From NCBI GenBank assembly GCA_009926625.1, contig RFON01000005.1:28117-92116 (forward strand): a stretch of 64,000 bases of DNA. Direction: 5' to 3'. Below the pieces are notes generated by a model. That model made no database searches. It was not told where the DNA came from and was given only the letters and a program-made list of their open reading frames with translations. Within the stretch, counting starts at the first letter, position 1. Each line of letters starts with the position of its first letter. The position numbers and the translations under genes are program-made. This stretch comes from Planctomycetota bacterium. Its GTDB lineage: Bacteria > Planctomycetota > Phycisphaerae > Phycisphaerales > SM1A02. Shown in pieces: positions 11,996 to 21,905 of this stretch.

Positions 11996-13552
11996 ATGGC
12001 GAGCAATTCATCCATGCCATCCATGCCATCGATGCCATCCATGCACAACTCATCCGCCACCAAGGGCTTCGTCGACACGGACAATACCGAGCAGCCGATC
12101 GGCGGTCGCGCGCCCCTCGTGCTGAACATGCACCGCTTCGGCGAGGTGACGCATCAGGTGTGCCGTGTCGCTGAGAGCAAGCCGCCGCTTGCGTGGTATG
12201 TCGCGTTCGTGATCTGCCTCGGGATGCTCGGATTCCTCGGCATCTGCGTGAACTACCTGATCTTCACGGGCGTGGGTGTGTGGGGGCTGAACAACCCAGT
12301 GATGTGGGCATACGACATCACGAACTTCGTCTTCTGGGTCGGCATCGGTCACGCAGGCACGCTCATCTCCGCGATCCTCTTCCTCTTCCGTCAGAAGTGG
12401 CGCACGGGCATCAATCGGTTCGCGGAGGCGATGACCATCTTCGCAGTCATCTGCGCCGGACTCTTCCCGGGAATCCATGTCGGCCGAGTCTGGCTGGCGT
12501 ACTGGCTTTTCCCGCTGCCGAATTCCATGGAGATGTGGCCGCAGTTCCGCAGTCCGCTGCTGTGGGACGTGTTCGCGGTGAGCACCTACTTCACCGTGTC
12601 GCTTGTGTTCTGGTACATCGGCATGGTGCCGGATCTTGCCACGCTGCGCGACCGCGCGAAGGGCAAGTTCCAGCAGTTCGCGTACGGACTCGCGGCGATC
12701 GGCTGGCGCGGCTCGATGCGCCACTGGCACCGCTACGAGGTCGCGTACCTGTTGCTCGCATCGCTCGCGACTCCGCTCGTGCTCTCCGTGCACAGCGTCG
12801 TGTCCTTCGACTTCGCGGTCAGCCAAGTCCCAGGTTGGCACACCACCATCTTCCCGCCGTACTTCGTGGCTGGCGCGATCTTCTCTGGATTCGCGATGGT
12901 GGTTTCACTTGCCGTTCCCGCGCGTGAACTGTTCGGGCTGAAGGATCTGATCACCCTTCGGCACCTCGACAACATGAACAAGATCATCTTGCTCACGGGT
13001 TGCATGGTGGGCTACGCGTACTCGATGGAGTTCTTCATCGCCTGGTATTCGGGCGCGATGTACGAGAAGTTCGCCTTCGTCAACCGCGCCTTCGGACAGT
13101 ATTGGTGGGCGTATTGGATCATGGTGAGCTGCAATGTCATCACACCGCAACTGTTCTGGTTCAAGAAGGTGCGGACGAGCATTCCGCTGATGTTCATCCT
13201 CAGCATCTTCGTGAACGTCGGCATGTGGTTCGAGCGGTTCGTGATCATCGTCACGAGCCTCGCCAACGACTTCCTGCCAACGAGTTGGGATCAGTTCGTC
13301 CCGACTTGGGTTGACATTGGAACGATGGTCGGCGCGTTTGGGCTCTTCGGCGTGTTGTTCCTGCTGTTCTGCCGCTACTTGCCGATGATCGCCATCGCCG
13401 AAGTGAAGGCTGTCATGCCGGAAGCTGACCCGCACGGGCATGGAGCCCACGCACATCACGGCGGTCCGCACGACAGTCATGCTGGGCATGGCGTGCCGAG
13501 CGGCGCCATGCCAGCCTTGCGAGACCCGCGATCATCGGAGGGACAGCCATGA
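11996..13552 (+). CDS. actC: Alternative complex III subunit ActC, NrfD-like membrane protein
   Basis: ActC is one of two NrfD/PsrC-type integral membrane subunits of alternative complex III and is thought to hold the quinol site and take part in energy conversion. The 518-residue protein shows about ten hydrophobic helices between residues 60 and 465, starting with [17 protein letters not shown]. The N-terminus contains a MPS tripeptide repeat made by a 9-base DNA repeat, and the C-terminus ends in a His-rich tail of about 25 residues. It starts four bases after the actB stop and overlaps actD by four (ATGA), indicating translational coupling. Several in-frame ATGs in the repeat leave the exact start uncertain. 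Confidence 0.95.
   Translation: MASNSSMPSMPSMPSMHNSSATKGFVDTDNTEQPIGGRAPLVLNMHRFGEVTHQVCRVAESKPPLAWYVAFVICLGMLGFLGICVNYLIFTGVGVWGLNNPVMWAYDITNFVFWVGIGHAGTLISAILFLFRQKWRTGINRFAEAMTIFAVICAGLFPGIHVGRVWLAYWLFPLPNSMEMWPQFRSPLLWDVFAVSTYFTVSLVFWYIGMVPDLATLRDRAKGKFQQFAYGLAAIGWRGSMRHWHRYEVAYLLLASLATPLVLSVHSVVSFDFAVSQVPGWHTTIFPPYFVAGAIFSGFAMVVSLAVPARELFGLKDLITLRHLDNMNKIILLTGCMVGYAYSMEFFIAWYSGAMYEKFAFVNRAFGQYWWAYWIMVSCNVITPQLFWFKKVRTSIPLMFILSIFVNVGMWFERFVIIVTSLANDFLPTSWDQFVPTWVDIGTMVGAFGLFGVLFLLFCRYLPMIAIAEVKAVMPEADPHGHGAHAHHGGPHDSHAGHGVPSGAMPALRDPRSSEGQP
12011..12045 (+). repeat. In-frame 9-base tandem repeat in actC
   Basis: Four near-identical units of TCCATGCCA (one unit TCGATGCCA, the last incomplete) encode repeating Ser-Met-Pro at the N-terminus of ActC. 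The unit is a multiple of three, so slippage changes the number of tripeptides without a frameshift. Each unit supplies an ATG in frame. Confidence 0.85.
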
Positions 13553-14163
13553 GTGCCTTGACCGCACCAAAGGTGGACGCACCGTCCACGACGGCGACAA
13601 CGGCCCCGTTCGGATTGATGGCCGAGTTCCGCACCCCCGCGGAGATCATGGACGCGGCAAAGCGCGTTCACGCCGCGGGCTACCGATACTGGGACTGCCA
13701 TGTGCCATTCCCCGTGCACGGTCTCGACAAGGCGATGGGCGTGCGCCGCACGATCCTGCCCTTGCTGGTTTTCGGCGCGGGTGCCACCGGCGCGATGGTC
13801 GGCTTCTGCCTGCAAGCGTTCACGAACGCAGCGAGCTTCTCCATCTGGGCACTGGTGTGGGTGACGGGATATCCGTTCCTCATCTCCGGCAAGCCGCTGA
13901 TGTCCGTGCCCGCGTGGATCCCCGTGATCTTCGAACTCACGATCCTCCTGTCCGCGCTGTCGACCGCGGGACTGATGCTCCTGATGAACAATCTGCCGCG
14001 CCTTTCGCACCCGCTGCTCGCCAACAACCGATTCCGCCGCGCGAGTGACGATCGATTCTTCGTCGTGATCGAGGCGCGCGATCCGAAGTTCCTCCGTTCA
14101 AAGACGGAGGCGTTCATGAAGTCGCTTGGTGCCTCGCATGTCGAGGTGGTGGAGGACTGCTGA
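13549..14163 (+). CDS. actD: Alternative complex III subunit ActD (DUF3341)
   Basis: ActD is a small membrane subunit of alternative complex III. The 204-residue product has an N-terminal soluble part with [21 protein letters not shown] (about 24-44), typical of DUF3341, two transmembrane helices at about 66-90 and 120-146, and a soluble C-terminal domain containing [10 protein letters not shown] and ending with a [11 protein letters not shown] element. It overlaps actC by four bases and shares one base with actE (TGATG). Gene order A-B-C-D-E-F supports the assignment. Confidence 0.93.
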   Translation: MSALTAPKVDAPSTTATTAPFGLMAEFRTPAEIMDAAKRVHAAGYRYWDCHVPFPVHGLDKAMGVRRTILPLLVFGAGATGAMVGFCLQAFTNAASFSIWALVWVTGYPFLISGKPLMSVPAWIPVIFELTILLSALSTAGLMLLMNNLPRLSHPLLANNRFRRASDDRFFVVIEARDPKFLRSKTEAFMKSLGASHVEVVEDC

Positions 14164-14831
14164 TGCCGCGGATCATCGTCTACACGCTGCTGATCTTGGG
14201 ATTGCTGCTGTTGTTGCCGCCGGTCATCGCCGCGAACGCGCGTTCAAAGCCCAACCCCAATCGTCCCATCAACATCATCCAAGACATGGATCTGCAGGCG
14301 AAGTTCCTGCCCCAAACGGAAAACGATCTCTTCGCTGACAAGCGGTCGCAGCGCCCGGCGGTGGCCGGCACGGTGGCGCGCGGCGAGGCGTACCTCGATG
14401 CGCACTTCAACGATGGCGTTGTTGAGGGAAAGTGGGCGACGACGCTGCCGACGCAACTCACGCTTGATGCAAAGCTGCTGCTGCGCGGGCAGGAACGCTT
14501 CAACATTTACTGCACGCCGTGCCACGGCTACGCGGGTGCGGGCAATGGCACGGTCAACCAGCGTGCGCTCGAACTCGTGTCGAACGCGGAAGGTCCCGTC
14601 AACGGCACGGTGTGGGTGGCAGCGAAGAGTCTGCACGACGCCACCGTCACCGTGCAGCCGATCGGGCAGATCTTCAACTCGATCACCCACGGCGTCCGCA
14701 ACATGGCGGGCTACGGATCACAGGTTCCCACGGAGGATCGCTGGGCGATCGTGGCGTATGTCCGCGCACTGCAGATCAGCCAGGACGCCACACTCGATGA
14801 TGTGCCCGCGGACAAGCGGGGAGGTCTCTGA
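14163..14831 (+). CDS. actE: Alternative complex III subunit ActE, monoheme cytochrome c
   Basis: ActE is the monoheme cytochrome c of alternative complex III. The 222-residue protein has an uncleaved-looking N-terminal helix (about 4-22), then a cytochrome c domain with one heme site, CTPCHG, near residue 118, and a Met ligand candidate in GVRNMAGYGSQV near 180. The segment RWAIVAYVRALQ near the end is the usual C-terminal helix of class I cytochromes c. Unlike ActE proteins carrying a lipobox, no Cys follows the hydrophobic segment, so it is probably membrane-anchored by the helix. The start overlaps the actD stop by one base; actF begins two bases after its stop. Confidence 0.93.
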   Translation: MPRIIVYTLLILGLLLLLPPVIAANARSKPNPNRPINIIQDMDLQAKFLPQTENDLFADKRSQRPAVAGTVARGEAYLDAHFNDGVVEGKWATTLPTQLTLDAKLLLRGQERFNIYCTPCHGYAGAGNGTVNQRALELVSNAEGPVNGTVWVAAKSLHDATVTVQPIGQIFNSITHGVRNMAGYGSQVPTEDRWAIVAYVRALQISQDATLDDVPADKRGGL

Positions 14832-14833
14832 AC

Positions 14834-16165
14834 ATGGCGTCGACCTTTGCTCCCACTGCTGACCTGTCGGACCGCAGCGTGCTCGGCGATTCGCGCCTCG
14901 CGCGCGTTTCGCAAGTGGCGCTCCTGATCGCATTCGCCTGCGCGGTCGCTGCTGGACTCCTCGCCGCGCGACGCGTCGATGCGCACACGGTGGCGATGGT
15001 CTGGCTGCAGAACGGCATCTTCGTCCTCACGCTCTCGCTCGGCGCCCTTTTCTTCCTGCTCATCCAGCACATCACGAGCGCAGGTTGGGGGATCGCGGTG
15101 CGACGCGTCGCGGAGGCCCATGCCGCGAATCTTCGCTGGCTGTGGATCGTCCTGCTGCTCCCGATGCTGTGGCTCCATTTCTCGCACCGCGAGTGGCCGG
15201 GCCATGGGCACGGACTGGCGCTCATTTGGCCATGGGCGGACCCCACTCACTTGGCGGCAGCACACCCCGCGGAAGCTTCGATCGTCGCCGCGAAGAGCGC
15301 CTATCTCAACACGCAGTTCTTCCTGATCCGAGCGGTCGCGTACTTCGCGCTGTGGGCAGGCATCGCGCACTGGTTCGTGGCGACTTCGCGTGCGCAGGAT
15401 GCATCGGGCGACAGCGCGCTCTCACGAAGGATGCGAACGCTGGCGGGCCCAGCGTTGATCGTGTACGCGCTGACAACGACCTTCGCGGCGTTCGACTGGA
15501 TCATGTCGCTTTCCCCAGCGTGGTTCAGCACGATGTTCGGCGTGTACTTCTTCGCGGGTACCTGCGCGGGCGGCTTCTCACTCCTGGCATTCACCTGCCT
15601 GCGCCTCCAGTCGCTGGGCTACCTGCGAGGCGTGATCACCGCCGAGCACTACCAAGATCTTGGGAAGATGATCTGGGCCTTCGGCATCGTGTTCTGGGCG
15701 TACATCGCCTTCAGCCAGTACATGCTGATCTGGTACGGAAACCTGCCTGAAGAGACCGTGTGGTTCCTCGCTCGACAGATCGGGGACTGGTCGTGGGTCA
15801 GCGTCGCGCTCTTGTTCGGGCACTTCATCATCCCATTCGTGTTCTTCATCTCCCGCTGGACGAAGCGCTGGAACGCCACGCTGGCGTTCGGCTGCATTTG
15901 GATGCTTGCCTTCGCATGGCTCGACATCTACTGGCTCGTGATGCCTGTCGTTCCATCCGATGTTGCGACCTTCACCACCTATGACGCGCTCGCTGCCGCC
16001 TACGAGGGCACCGCCACTGGCCTGTCAAACCCGCTCAACTTTCTCATGCTCGGCGCACTGCTTGGACTGAGCATCGGTCTCACGGCGCGGCGACTGTCGA
16101 AGGGCGCGCTCGTGTGCCGCCGCGACCCGCGCTTCGACGAGAGCCTCCGATTCGAGAACATCTGA
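14834..16165 (+). CDS. actF: Alternative complex III subunit ActF, NrfD-like membrane protein
   Basis: ActF is the second large multi-helix subunit of alternative complex III, related to ActC. The 443-residue sequence contains about ten hydrophobic helices, the first at about 28-47 and the last near 400-420. Conserved-looking elements include FDWIMSLSPAWFSTMFGVYF and WAYIAFSQYMLIWYGNLPEE, which I associate with ActF-type proteins. The C-terminus is short and charged. It follows actE by two bases and is followed after 59 bases by a small membrane protein gene. Confidence 0.92.
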   Translation: MASTFAPTADLSDRSVLGDSRLARVSQVALLIAFACAVAAGLLAARRVDAHTVAMVWLQNGIFVLTLSLGALFFLLIQHITSAGWGIAVRRVAEAHAANLRWLWIVLLLPMLWLHFSHREWPGHGHGLALIWPWADPTHLAAAHPAEASIVAAKSAYLNTQFFLIRAVAYFALWAGIAHWFVATSRAQDASGDSALSRRMRTLAGPALIVYALTTTFAAFDWIMSLSPAWFSTMFGVYFFAGTCAGGFSLLAFTCLRLQSLGYLRGVITAEHYQDLGKMIWAFGIVFWAYIAFSQYMLIWYGNLPEETVWFLARQIGDWSWVSVALLFGHFIIPFVFFISRWTKRWNATLAFGCIWMLAFAWLDIYWLVMPVVPSDVATFTTYDALAAAYEGTATGLSNPLNFLMLGALLGLSIGLTARRLSKGALVCRRDPRFDESLRFENI

Positions 16166-16224
16166 CCGCACACGCTTCACCAGACGCAGCACGACCCCAA
16201 ACTCGCACACGCAGCAGACGACAC

Positions 16225-16572
16225 ATGGCACAGACAGAAACAGCCCAACCGCAGATGATGGACGATCCCGAAGCAGGACAGACCTGGGTGGTGTCGCTCG
16301 CTGGCATCATCATCCTTTCGGTGCTCGTGATCGCCACCTGCGTGTTCTTCTTCCGCTTTGAAAACAAGGAAGTCGATGAGAAGGTGGTGCTGCCGGCGAA
16401 TGCCTGGTCACAGGGGATGCGCCTCGAGCAGGAGGGCGAGTTGGCGAAGTACCAGAAGTACACCGTGACTGCGCCCGATGGATCGGCGCAGTCGAGAATC
16501 CGCATCCCGATCTCGCGCGCCATAGAGATCGTGACGGAGCGAGGCTTGGCTGCGCCAACCCAACAGCGATGA
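16225..16572 (+). CDS. Small single-span membrane protein of the act-cox operon
   Basis: The 115-residue product has a soluble N-terminus, one transmembrane helix (about 22-45, ending CVFFFRF) and a hydrophilic C-terminal domain of about 65 residues that ends with a segment reading RIPISRAIEIVTERG. I do not recognise a named family. Its place between actF and the SCO gene, and a four-base ATGA overlap with the latter, point to a role in the structure or assembly of alternative complex III or the oxidase; a counterpart of the small ActG subunit is possible but unproven. The ATG at 16225 is chosen because upstream sequence in frame is low complexity and overlaps actF. Confidence 0.8.
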   Translation: MAQTETAQPQMMDDPEAGQTWVVSLAGIIILSVLVIATCVFFFRFENKEVDEKVVLPANAWSQGMRLEQEGELAKYQKYTVTAPDGSAQSRIRIPISRAIEIVTERGLAAPTQQR

Positions 16573-17537
16573 ACCACCGAACGCCAATCCTCAGCCGAAG
16601 CCGACCCGCGTGCAGAGCACTCGGTGCGTTTGCGGCTGCAGTGGTGGCGTGGAGTTCAGTCGCCTCCGCGCAGATGTCGATGCCTGCGCACGCGCCTGGG
16701 CAGGCCCCGATATCCGCCGAGGGCGTTGCGCCTGAACTCGAAGGTGTCACGATCATCGAACACCTCGGCGACCGCGTTCCACTTGAGACCGCGTTGGTGC
16801 TCGATGATGGCACGACCACCACGCTGGGCGAACTGCTGAAGCCTGGGCGCCCGCTGATGCTGCACATGGGCTACTACAAGTGCCCGATGCTCTGCACGCT
16901 CGTGCTGAATGAGGCAATCCGATCGCTACAGAAGGTGGATCTCTCCATCGGGCAAGACTTCGACCTCGTGTCGATCTCGGTGAACCCACAGGAGTCATGG
17001 GAACTCGCGGGCGCGAAGAAGAAGGGGTACCTGGCGGAGTACGAACGAGCAGGCAGTGAGCGCGGTGTGCATTTCCTGACGGCCGTCCAGAGCGAGCAGG
17101 GTGCCCTCGGTCCCGCGGCGATCGCCAGCGCAGTTGGTTTTCAGTATCGGCGACTGCCGGATGGCGAGTATTCGCACCCAGCGATGCTTGCGATGATCGC
17201 CGCCGATGGACGAATCGTTCGGTACCTCTATGGCGTCAAGTTCGATCCGAGCACCATGAAGATGGCAGTGGTGGAGGCGGGCGAAGGACGCATTGGAACG
17301 CCGCTGGATCGGTTCATTCTCTGGTGCCACCAGTACGACCCATCATCGCAGGGTTATGTGGTCTTTGCGTTCCGCCTGATGCAGATCGGCGGCGCAGTCA
17401 CGGTGGTCGTGATCGCATTTGGATTGATCGTCCTTTTCCTGCGCGGCTCGCGCGCCGCTGCACTCGCTCCACAGGACGCACTTGCGTCGCAGAGCGAAAG
17501 CGCCTTGCCCACACACTCTGCTCCCCGCCCCTCCTAG
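16569..17537 (+). CDS. SCO1/SenC family copper chaperone
   Basis: SCO proteins deliver copper to, or reduce the cysteines of, the CuA centre of oxidase subunit II. The 322-residue protein has a signal peptide ending VASAQ (about residue 35), a thioredoxin-like domain with the copper-binding pair CPMLC near 104-108 and the third ligand His in SHPAML near 204, and a C-terminal transmembrane helix (about 273-296) that anchors it. Its position directly before coxB (eight bases) is typical. The C-terminal anchor rather than an N-terminal one is a known variant in planctomycetes and relatives, as far as I recall. Confidence 0.93.
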   Translation: MNHRTPILSRSRPACRALGAFAAAVVAWSSVASAQMSMPAHAPGQAPISAEGVAPELEGVTIIEHLGDRVPLETALVLDDGTTTTLGELLKPGRPLMLHMGYYKCPMLCTLVLNEAIRSLQKVDLSIGQDFDLVSISVNPQESWELAGAKKKGYLAEYERAGSERGVHFLTAVQSEQGALGPAAIASAVGFQYRRLPDGEYSHPAMLAMIAADGRIVRYLYGVKFDPSTMKMAVVEAGEGRIGTPLDRFILWCHQYDPSSQGYVVFAFRLMQIGGAVTVVVIAFGLIVLFLRGSRAAALAPQDALASQSESALPTHSAPRPS

Positions 17538-17545
17538 GATTTTCC

Positions 17546-18655
17546 ATGCTGCCGATCGCCTCATCACTGATTGCCCAAGTCGCCGCCCCGGCGGCGACTC
17601 CTGCGGACTTCTGGCTTCCAGCTGGGGCAAGCAACCATGTTGCCGGCGTGGACTCGATGTTCCACTGGATCAACTACATCTGCTACTTCTTCTTCTTCCT
17701 TGTCATCGCCATGATGGTGGTCTTTGTCTGGAAGTACCGCGCCAAGGAGGGGGCGCGCATTCGCCTCGACGGGCTCACGCACCATCAAGGGCTTGAACTG
17801 TCCTGGACGATCATTCCGCTGCTCATCTGCATGTGCATCTTCTTCTTCGGCTTCCGCGGATTTGTCGACCTCACGACGCCGCCGAAGAACTCCTTCGACG
17901 TGAATGTGACCGCGTTCAAGTGGGGCTGGCAATTCAAGTATCCCAACGGCGCGCAATCGGACAATCTGGTCGTGCCGGCAGGACGCCCCGTGCGTCTGGT
18001 GATGCGCTCGAACGATGTGCTGCACTCCTGCTACATCCCTGCATTCCGCGTGAAGCGGGACTTGGTGCCCGGGCGCTTCAGCACGCTTTGGTTCCAGAGC
18101 GATGTGCCGACCGGGCTCGATGAGTCGAAGGGGTACCACCTCTTCTGCACGGAGTACTGCGGAACGGGTCACAGCAACATGAACCGCAAGGTGCTCGTGC
18201 TTGAGCAGCCGGAGTTCGACGGTTGGCTGACCAAGCAGGCAGCATGGCTTGACGAGATCCCCGACGAGGAGCTGTATTTCAAGGCAGGCCCGAAGATTTA
18301 CGCGCGCTGCCAGCAGTGTCACTCGCTCGACGGCACGGCGGGTCTGGGTCCGTCGTGGAAGGGAATCTGGGAGCGTGTGAGCAACCCAGCGAGCGCGACG
18401 GCGTTCACCGACGGCAAGTCCTACGGCGACTTGATCGGTCCAGGCAAGGAATACGCCACGCCTGAGGATTACATCCGCGATTCCATTTACAACCCCGGCA
18501 AGCATCTGGTGGCCCCATACGGCAATGTCATGCCGACTTTCAAGGGGCAGTTGAACGACCGCGGCGTTGACGCGGTCATCGGGATGATGAAGCATCTCGA
18601 CGAGTTTGACGCCAAGGGCGCATGGACCAAGTCCGTGCCAGTGGCAACGAAGTGA
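17546..18655 (+). CDS. coxB: Cytochrome c oxidase subunit II with fused cytochrome c (caa3 type)
   Basis: This subunit receives electrons at the CuA centre and, in caa3 oxidases, through a covalently fused cytochrome c. The 369-residue product has two transmembrane helices (about 37-62 and 88-108), the CuA domain with HSCYIPAFRVKRD and the ligand cluster CTEYCGTGHSNM near 207, and a C-terminal cytochrome c domain with CQQCH near 255 and Met ligand in GNVMPTFKG near 330. The ATG at 17546 has AGGA eight bases upstream (CCTAGGAT). A much longer open frame begins inside the SCO gene but has no such site. The fused heme suggests that electrons pass directly from alternative complex III. Confidence 0.96.
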   Translation: MLPIASSLIAQVAAPAATPADFWLPAGASNHVAGVDSMFHWINYICYFFFFLVIAMMVVFVWKYRAKEGARIRLDGLTHHQGLELSWTIIPLLICMCIFFFGFRGFVDLTTPPKNSFDVNVTAFKWGWQFKYPNGAQSDNLVVPAGRPVRLVMRSNDVLHSCYIPAFRVKRDLVPGRFSTLWFQSDVPTGLDESKGYHLFCTEYCGTGHSNMNRKVLVLEQPEFDGWLTKQAAWLDEIPDEELYFKAGPKIYARCQQCHSLDGTAGLGPSWKGIWERVSNPASATAFTDGKSYGDLIGPGKEYATPEDYIRDSIYNPGKHLVAPYGNVMPTFKGQLNDRGVDAVIGMMKHLDEFDAKGAWTKSVPVATK

Positions 18656-18695
18656 GTAGTCGTTCGCAGTTTCGATCCATCATGCGAGGTTTTCG

Positions 18696-20420
18696 ATGAG
18701 CACCGTCACAGCACCTAGACCGCACGCAGTCGACCATGTCGATGTCCCCGACAACTACCTGACGCACTCGCGCGGATTCCTGTCCTGGATCCTGACGCTC
18801 GATCACAAGCGGATCGGCGTCATGTACATGGGCGCCGTGCTTGCCTCGTTCTTCGTGGGAGGCACCTTCGCACTGCTGCTCCGGACGGAGTTGCTGACGC
18901 CCGGACGCACCATCGTCAGCGCGGACACCTACAACCAGTTCTTCACGCTGCACGGCGCGATCATGGTGTTCCTCGTGATCATCCCCAGCATCCCCGCAGC
19001 ACTCGGCAACTTCGTCCTGCCGATCATGCTCGGCGCAAAGGATGTGGCGTTCCCGCGGCTCAACCTCTTCTCGTTCTGGCTGTGGCTCGCGGGCGCAGGG
19101 TTCACGCTCTACTCGCTCGCTGCGGGCGGCTTCGACACGGGCTGGACCTTCTACACGCCGTATTCCACGACCACCACAACGGGCGGCGTGATCCCCGTCC
19201 TCACGGGTGTGTTCATCCTCGGCTTCTCGTCGATCTTCACTGGGCTGAACTTCATCGTCACGGTGCACAAGCTGCGGCCGCCCGGCATGACCTGGTTCCG
19301 GATGCCGCTCTTCCTGTGGGCACTGTATTCGACGGCGATCATCCAAGTGCTCGCGACGCCAGTGCTGGCGATCACGCTGTGCCTTCTCATCGTGGAGCGC
19401 CTGCTGAACATCGGCATCTTCAATCCGTCGATGGGTGGTGATCCGGTGCTCTATCAGCACTTCTTCTGGTTCTACAGCCACCCAGCGGTCTACATCATGA
19501 TCGTGCCCGCCATGGGCATCATCAGCGAACTCATTGCCGTACACGCGCACCGACAGATCTTCGGCTATCGATTCATCGCTTTCTCATCGATCGCCATCGC
19601 GATGTTCTCCTTCCTCGTGTGGGGTCACCACATGTTCACCTCGGGCCAGAGCGGCCTGATGAACACCATCTTCTCGCTGATCTCCTTCAGCGTGGCGATT
19701 CCGTCCGCGGTCAAGACCTTCAACTGGACGATGACCCTGTACAAGGGGACCATCTCGCTGACCGCGCCGATGATGTATGCGCTGGCGTTCCTGTTCCTCT
19801 TCACCATCGGTGGACTGACGGGCATCCATCTGGCCACGCTGAACACCGATGTGCATTTGCACGACACCTATTTCGTGGTCGCGCACTTCCACTATGTGAT
19901 GATGGGGTCGGCGCTGATCGCCATGATCGGCGGGCTCCACCATTGGTGGCCGAAGATGACGGGCAAGATGTATGACGAGAAGTTGGCGATCGCCGGCTGC
20001 ATCATCATCTTCATCGGGTTCAATCTGACATTCTTCACGCAGTTCATGCTCGGAAGCCAAGGCATGCCGCGCCGTTACTACGACTACCAGCCTGAGTTCC
20101 AGGTGTATCACGTGATCTCCACGATTGGCTCGTACATCATGGGGATCGGATTCCTCACCACGGCGGTCTGCTTCGTCCAAAGCCTCCGAAGCGGCGCGCC
20201 AGCGCCTGCGAACCCGTGGGGCGGCCGAAGCCTTGAGTGGCAGTGCACATCGCCGCCACCGCACGACAACTTCAAGACCACCCCTCGGGTCGGCAATCCA
20301 TATGACTTCTCGATGCTTCAGTGGAACGCCGCTGAGAAGGGCTACGACGTCGACCCCGCGCGCGAGGCAGCAGCGTTTGCCGCCGAGGCGCAGGGCGAAC
20401 ATGCACGAGGGCACGCATGA
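18696..20420 (+). CDS. coxA: Cytochrome c oxidase subunit I, A2-type heme-copper oxidase
   Basis: Subunit I reduces oxygen at a heme-CuB site and pumps protons. The 574-residue protein has twelve helices. Heme and copper ligands are visible: His of FFTLHGAIM (low-spin heme), [11 protein letters not shown] (CuB His and the cross-linked Tyr), WGHHMFTSG (CuB His pair) and [16 protein letters not shown] (high-spin and low-spin heme His). The YSHPAV signature in place of the GHPEV of A1 enzymes marks it as A2 type, as in the Rhodothermus caa3 oxidase. It overlaps coxC by four bases. Confidence 0.97.
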   Translation: MSTVTAPRPHAVDHVDVPDNYLTHSRGFLSWILTLDHKRIGVMYMGAVLASFFVGGTFALLLRTELLTPGRTIVSADTYNQFFTLHGAIMVFLVIIPSIPAALGNFVLPIMLGAKDVAFPRLNLFSFWLWLAGAGFTLYSLAAGGFDTGWTFYTPYSTTTTTGGVIPVLTGVFILGFSSIFTGLNFIVTVHKLRPPGMTWFRMPLFLWALYSTAIIQVLATPVLAITLCLLIVERLLNIGIFNPSMGGDPVLYQHFFWFYSHPAVYIMIVPAMGIISELIAVHAHRQIFGYRFIAFSSIAIAMFSFLVWGHHMFTSGQSGLMNTIFSLISFSVAIPSAVKTFNWTMTLYKGTISLTAPMMYALAFLFLFTIGGLTGIHLATLNTDVHLHDTYFVVAHFHYVMMGSALIAMIGGLHHWWPKMTGKMYDEKLAIAGCIIIFIGFNLTFFTQFMLGSQGMPRRYYDYQPEFQVYHVISTIGSYIMGIGFLTTAVCFVQSLRSGAPAPANPWGGRSLEWQCTSPPPHDNFKTTPRVGNPYDFSMLQWNAAEKGYDVDPAREAAAFAAEAQGEHARGHA

Positions 20421-21403
20421 CCCAAGTCACCGCGCAACCGCACTTGAGTGGTCATGCCAGCGGGCATGCGCACACCGACGATCACCACTCGGGTGAGCAC
20501 TCCAAGTATCCGTTCCTCGCGCATCACTTCGAGACGCCCGCGCAGCAGTTCGACAGCGCGAAGCTCGGAATGTGGCTCTTCCTCGCCACGGAAGTGCTCT
20601 TCTTCGGTGCGCTGTTCGTTGCCTACGCGGTGCTGCGAAGCCGCTTCCCGGAAGTGTTTTCCTACGCGAGCCATTACCTCGACACGGTGATGGGCGGCGT
20701 CAACACCTGCGTGCTGATCGTCTCGAGCCTGACGATGGCGCTGGCGGTTTACTTCGCCCAGCGCGGCAAGAAGCTCGCGCTCATCCTGTGCCTTTGGCTC
20801 ACGATGGGCGGCGCCGTCGGATTCCTCGTCATCAAGTACTTCGAGTACACGCACAAGATCCACGAGAACCTCGTCTGGGGCCCGTCGTTCTATGTGCCTC
20901 CGCACACCCAAGAAGGTGAGCTGGAGCACTCGGTGCTTGCAAAGGCACCAACGCCAGCGGCCAATCCAGTCCCTGCGCCAACGGATCCGAGTGCAACTGG
21001 TCTCGTTTCGTTGGCGGCTCGCCCACCTGCAGACGCATCGGCGATCAAGCCCGCGCAGTCGGGACCGAAGGGGCTTGGACCATGGAGCGCGTCCACGGCA
21101 GCGTCGGCTGCGGCCATGATGCCACAGGACCCGATTCCCGAGGAGGCGCCGTCGGATCACTTGGCTGATCCGAAGTTGCCGCCCAACACGCATCTGTTCT
21201 TCGCCATCTATTACGCGATGACCGGACTGCACGGCATCCATGTCGTGGTCGGCATGATCGTGATCGGCATGCTGATTTTCCGCGCGACCCGCGGCGACTT
21301 CGGCCCCAACTACTACACCCCCGTCGACCTCGTGGGGCTCTACTGGCACATCGTCGACTTGGTGTGGATCTTCCTCTTCCCGCTTTTCTACCTGATCCAC
21401 TGA
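20417..21403 (+). CDS. coxC: Cytochrome c oxidase subunit III with low-complexity insertion
   Basis: Subunit III stabilises the oxidase core. The 328-residue product begins with a His-rich stretch (seven His within about 25 residues), then helices including [19 protein letters not shown] (about 52-70). After [16 protein letters not shown] the chain enters a low-complexity segment of about 85 residues rich in Ala, Pro and Ser (about 160-245), which has no place in ordinary subunit III, and resumes with [19 protein letters not shown]. The last helix ends at [12 protein letters not shown]. It overlaps coxA by four bases; coxD begins 35 bases downstream. Confidence 0.94.
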   Translation: MTQVTAQPHLSGHASGHAHTDDHHSGEHSKYPFLAHHFETPAQQFDSAKLGMWLFLATEVLFFGALFVAYAVLRSRFPEVFSYASHYLDTVMGGVNTCVLIVSSLTMALAVYFAQRGKKLALILCLWLTMGGAVGFLVIKYFEYTHKIHENLVWGPSFYVPPHTQEGELEHSVLAKAPTPAANPVPAPTDPSATGLVSLAARPPADASAIKPAQSGPKGLGPWSASTAASAAAMMPQDPIPEEAPSDHLADPKLPPNTHLFFAIYYAMTGLHGIHVVVGMIVIGMLIFRATRGDFGPNYYTPVDLVGLYWHIVDLVWIFLFPLFYLIH

Positions 21404-21438
21404 TCGAACCATCGCCGACAACGATTCGGAGCAAGCAC

Positions 21439-21876
21439 ATGGCGAATTCTCACTCCACGGCACATGGGAACGCACACGCTCACGCGGGTGACCATCCCCT
21501 CGTTGGCCACCTCGTTCCCGTCAGCACGCTGCTGTTCACGGCTTTCGCGTTGCTGGTACTGACGGTCATCACCGTGGCGGTCCGTTACATCGACATCGGC
21601 GAGTTCAACATCTGGGTTGCCATCGGCATCGCCGTGGTCAAGGCAGCGCTGGTCGCAACATTCTTCATGCACCTTCGTTGGGATCGTCCGTTCAACATGC
21701 TTGTGTTCGTCGGCTGCACGCTGTTCGTCATTCTCATGATGGCGTTCTGCGTCCTCGACACTGGGCAGTACCGCGCAAGCCAGTACACGGGCAACCCACC
21801 AGTGGCGCAGCAGACGCTTGATGCGAATGCGCCCGGCGCGCCCGTCGCGCAAGTGAAGGAACAGATCAATCCCTGA
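21439..21876 (+). CDS. coxD: Cytochrome c oxidase subunit IV (prokaryotic type)
   Basis: The 145-residue protein has a His-rich N-terminus (five His in the first 20 residues) followed by three hydrophobic helices at about 30-52, 60-80 and 90-112, the pattern of the bacterial COX4 family. FFMHLRWDRPFN between helices 2 and 3 is characteristic. The C-terminal 30 residues are polar and rich in Ala, Pro and Gln. The ATG at 21439 is preferred to an upstream frame that overlaps coxC. It probably stabilises the interaction of the other oxidase subunits. Confidence 0.9.
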   Translation: MANSHSTAHGNAHAHAGDHPLVGHLVPVSTLLFTAFALLVLTVITVAVRYIDIGEFNIWVAIGIAVVKAALVATFFMHLRWDRPFNMLVFVGCTLFVILMMAFCVLDTGQYRASQYTGNPPVAQQTLDANAPGAPVAQVKEQINP

Positions 21877-21905
21877 CCGCTCTGCGGGTGGATTGATCGT
21901 CGTCC

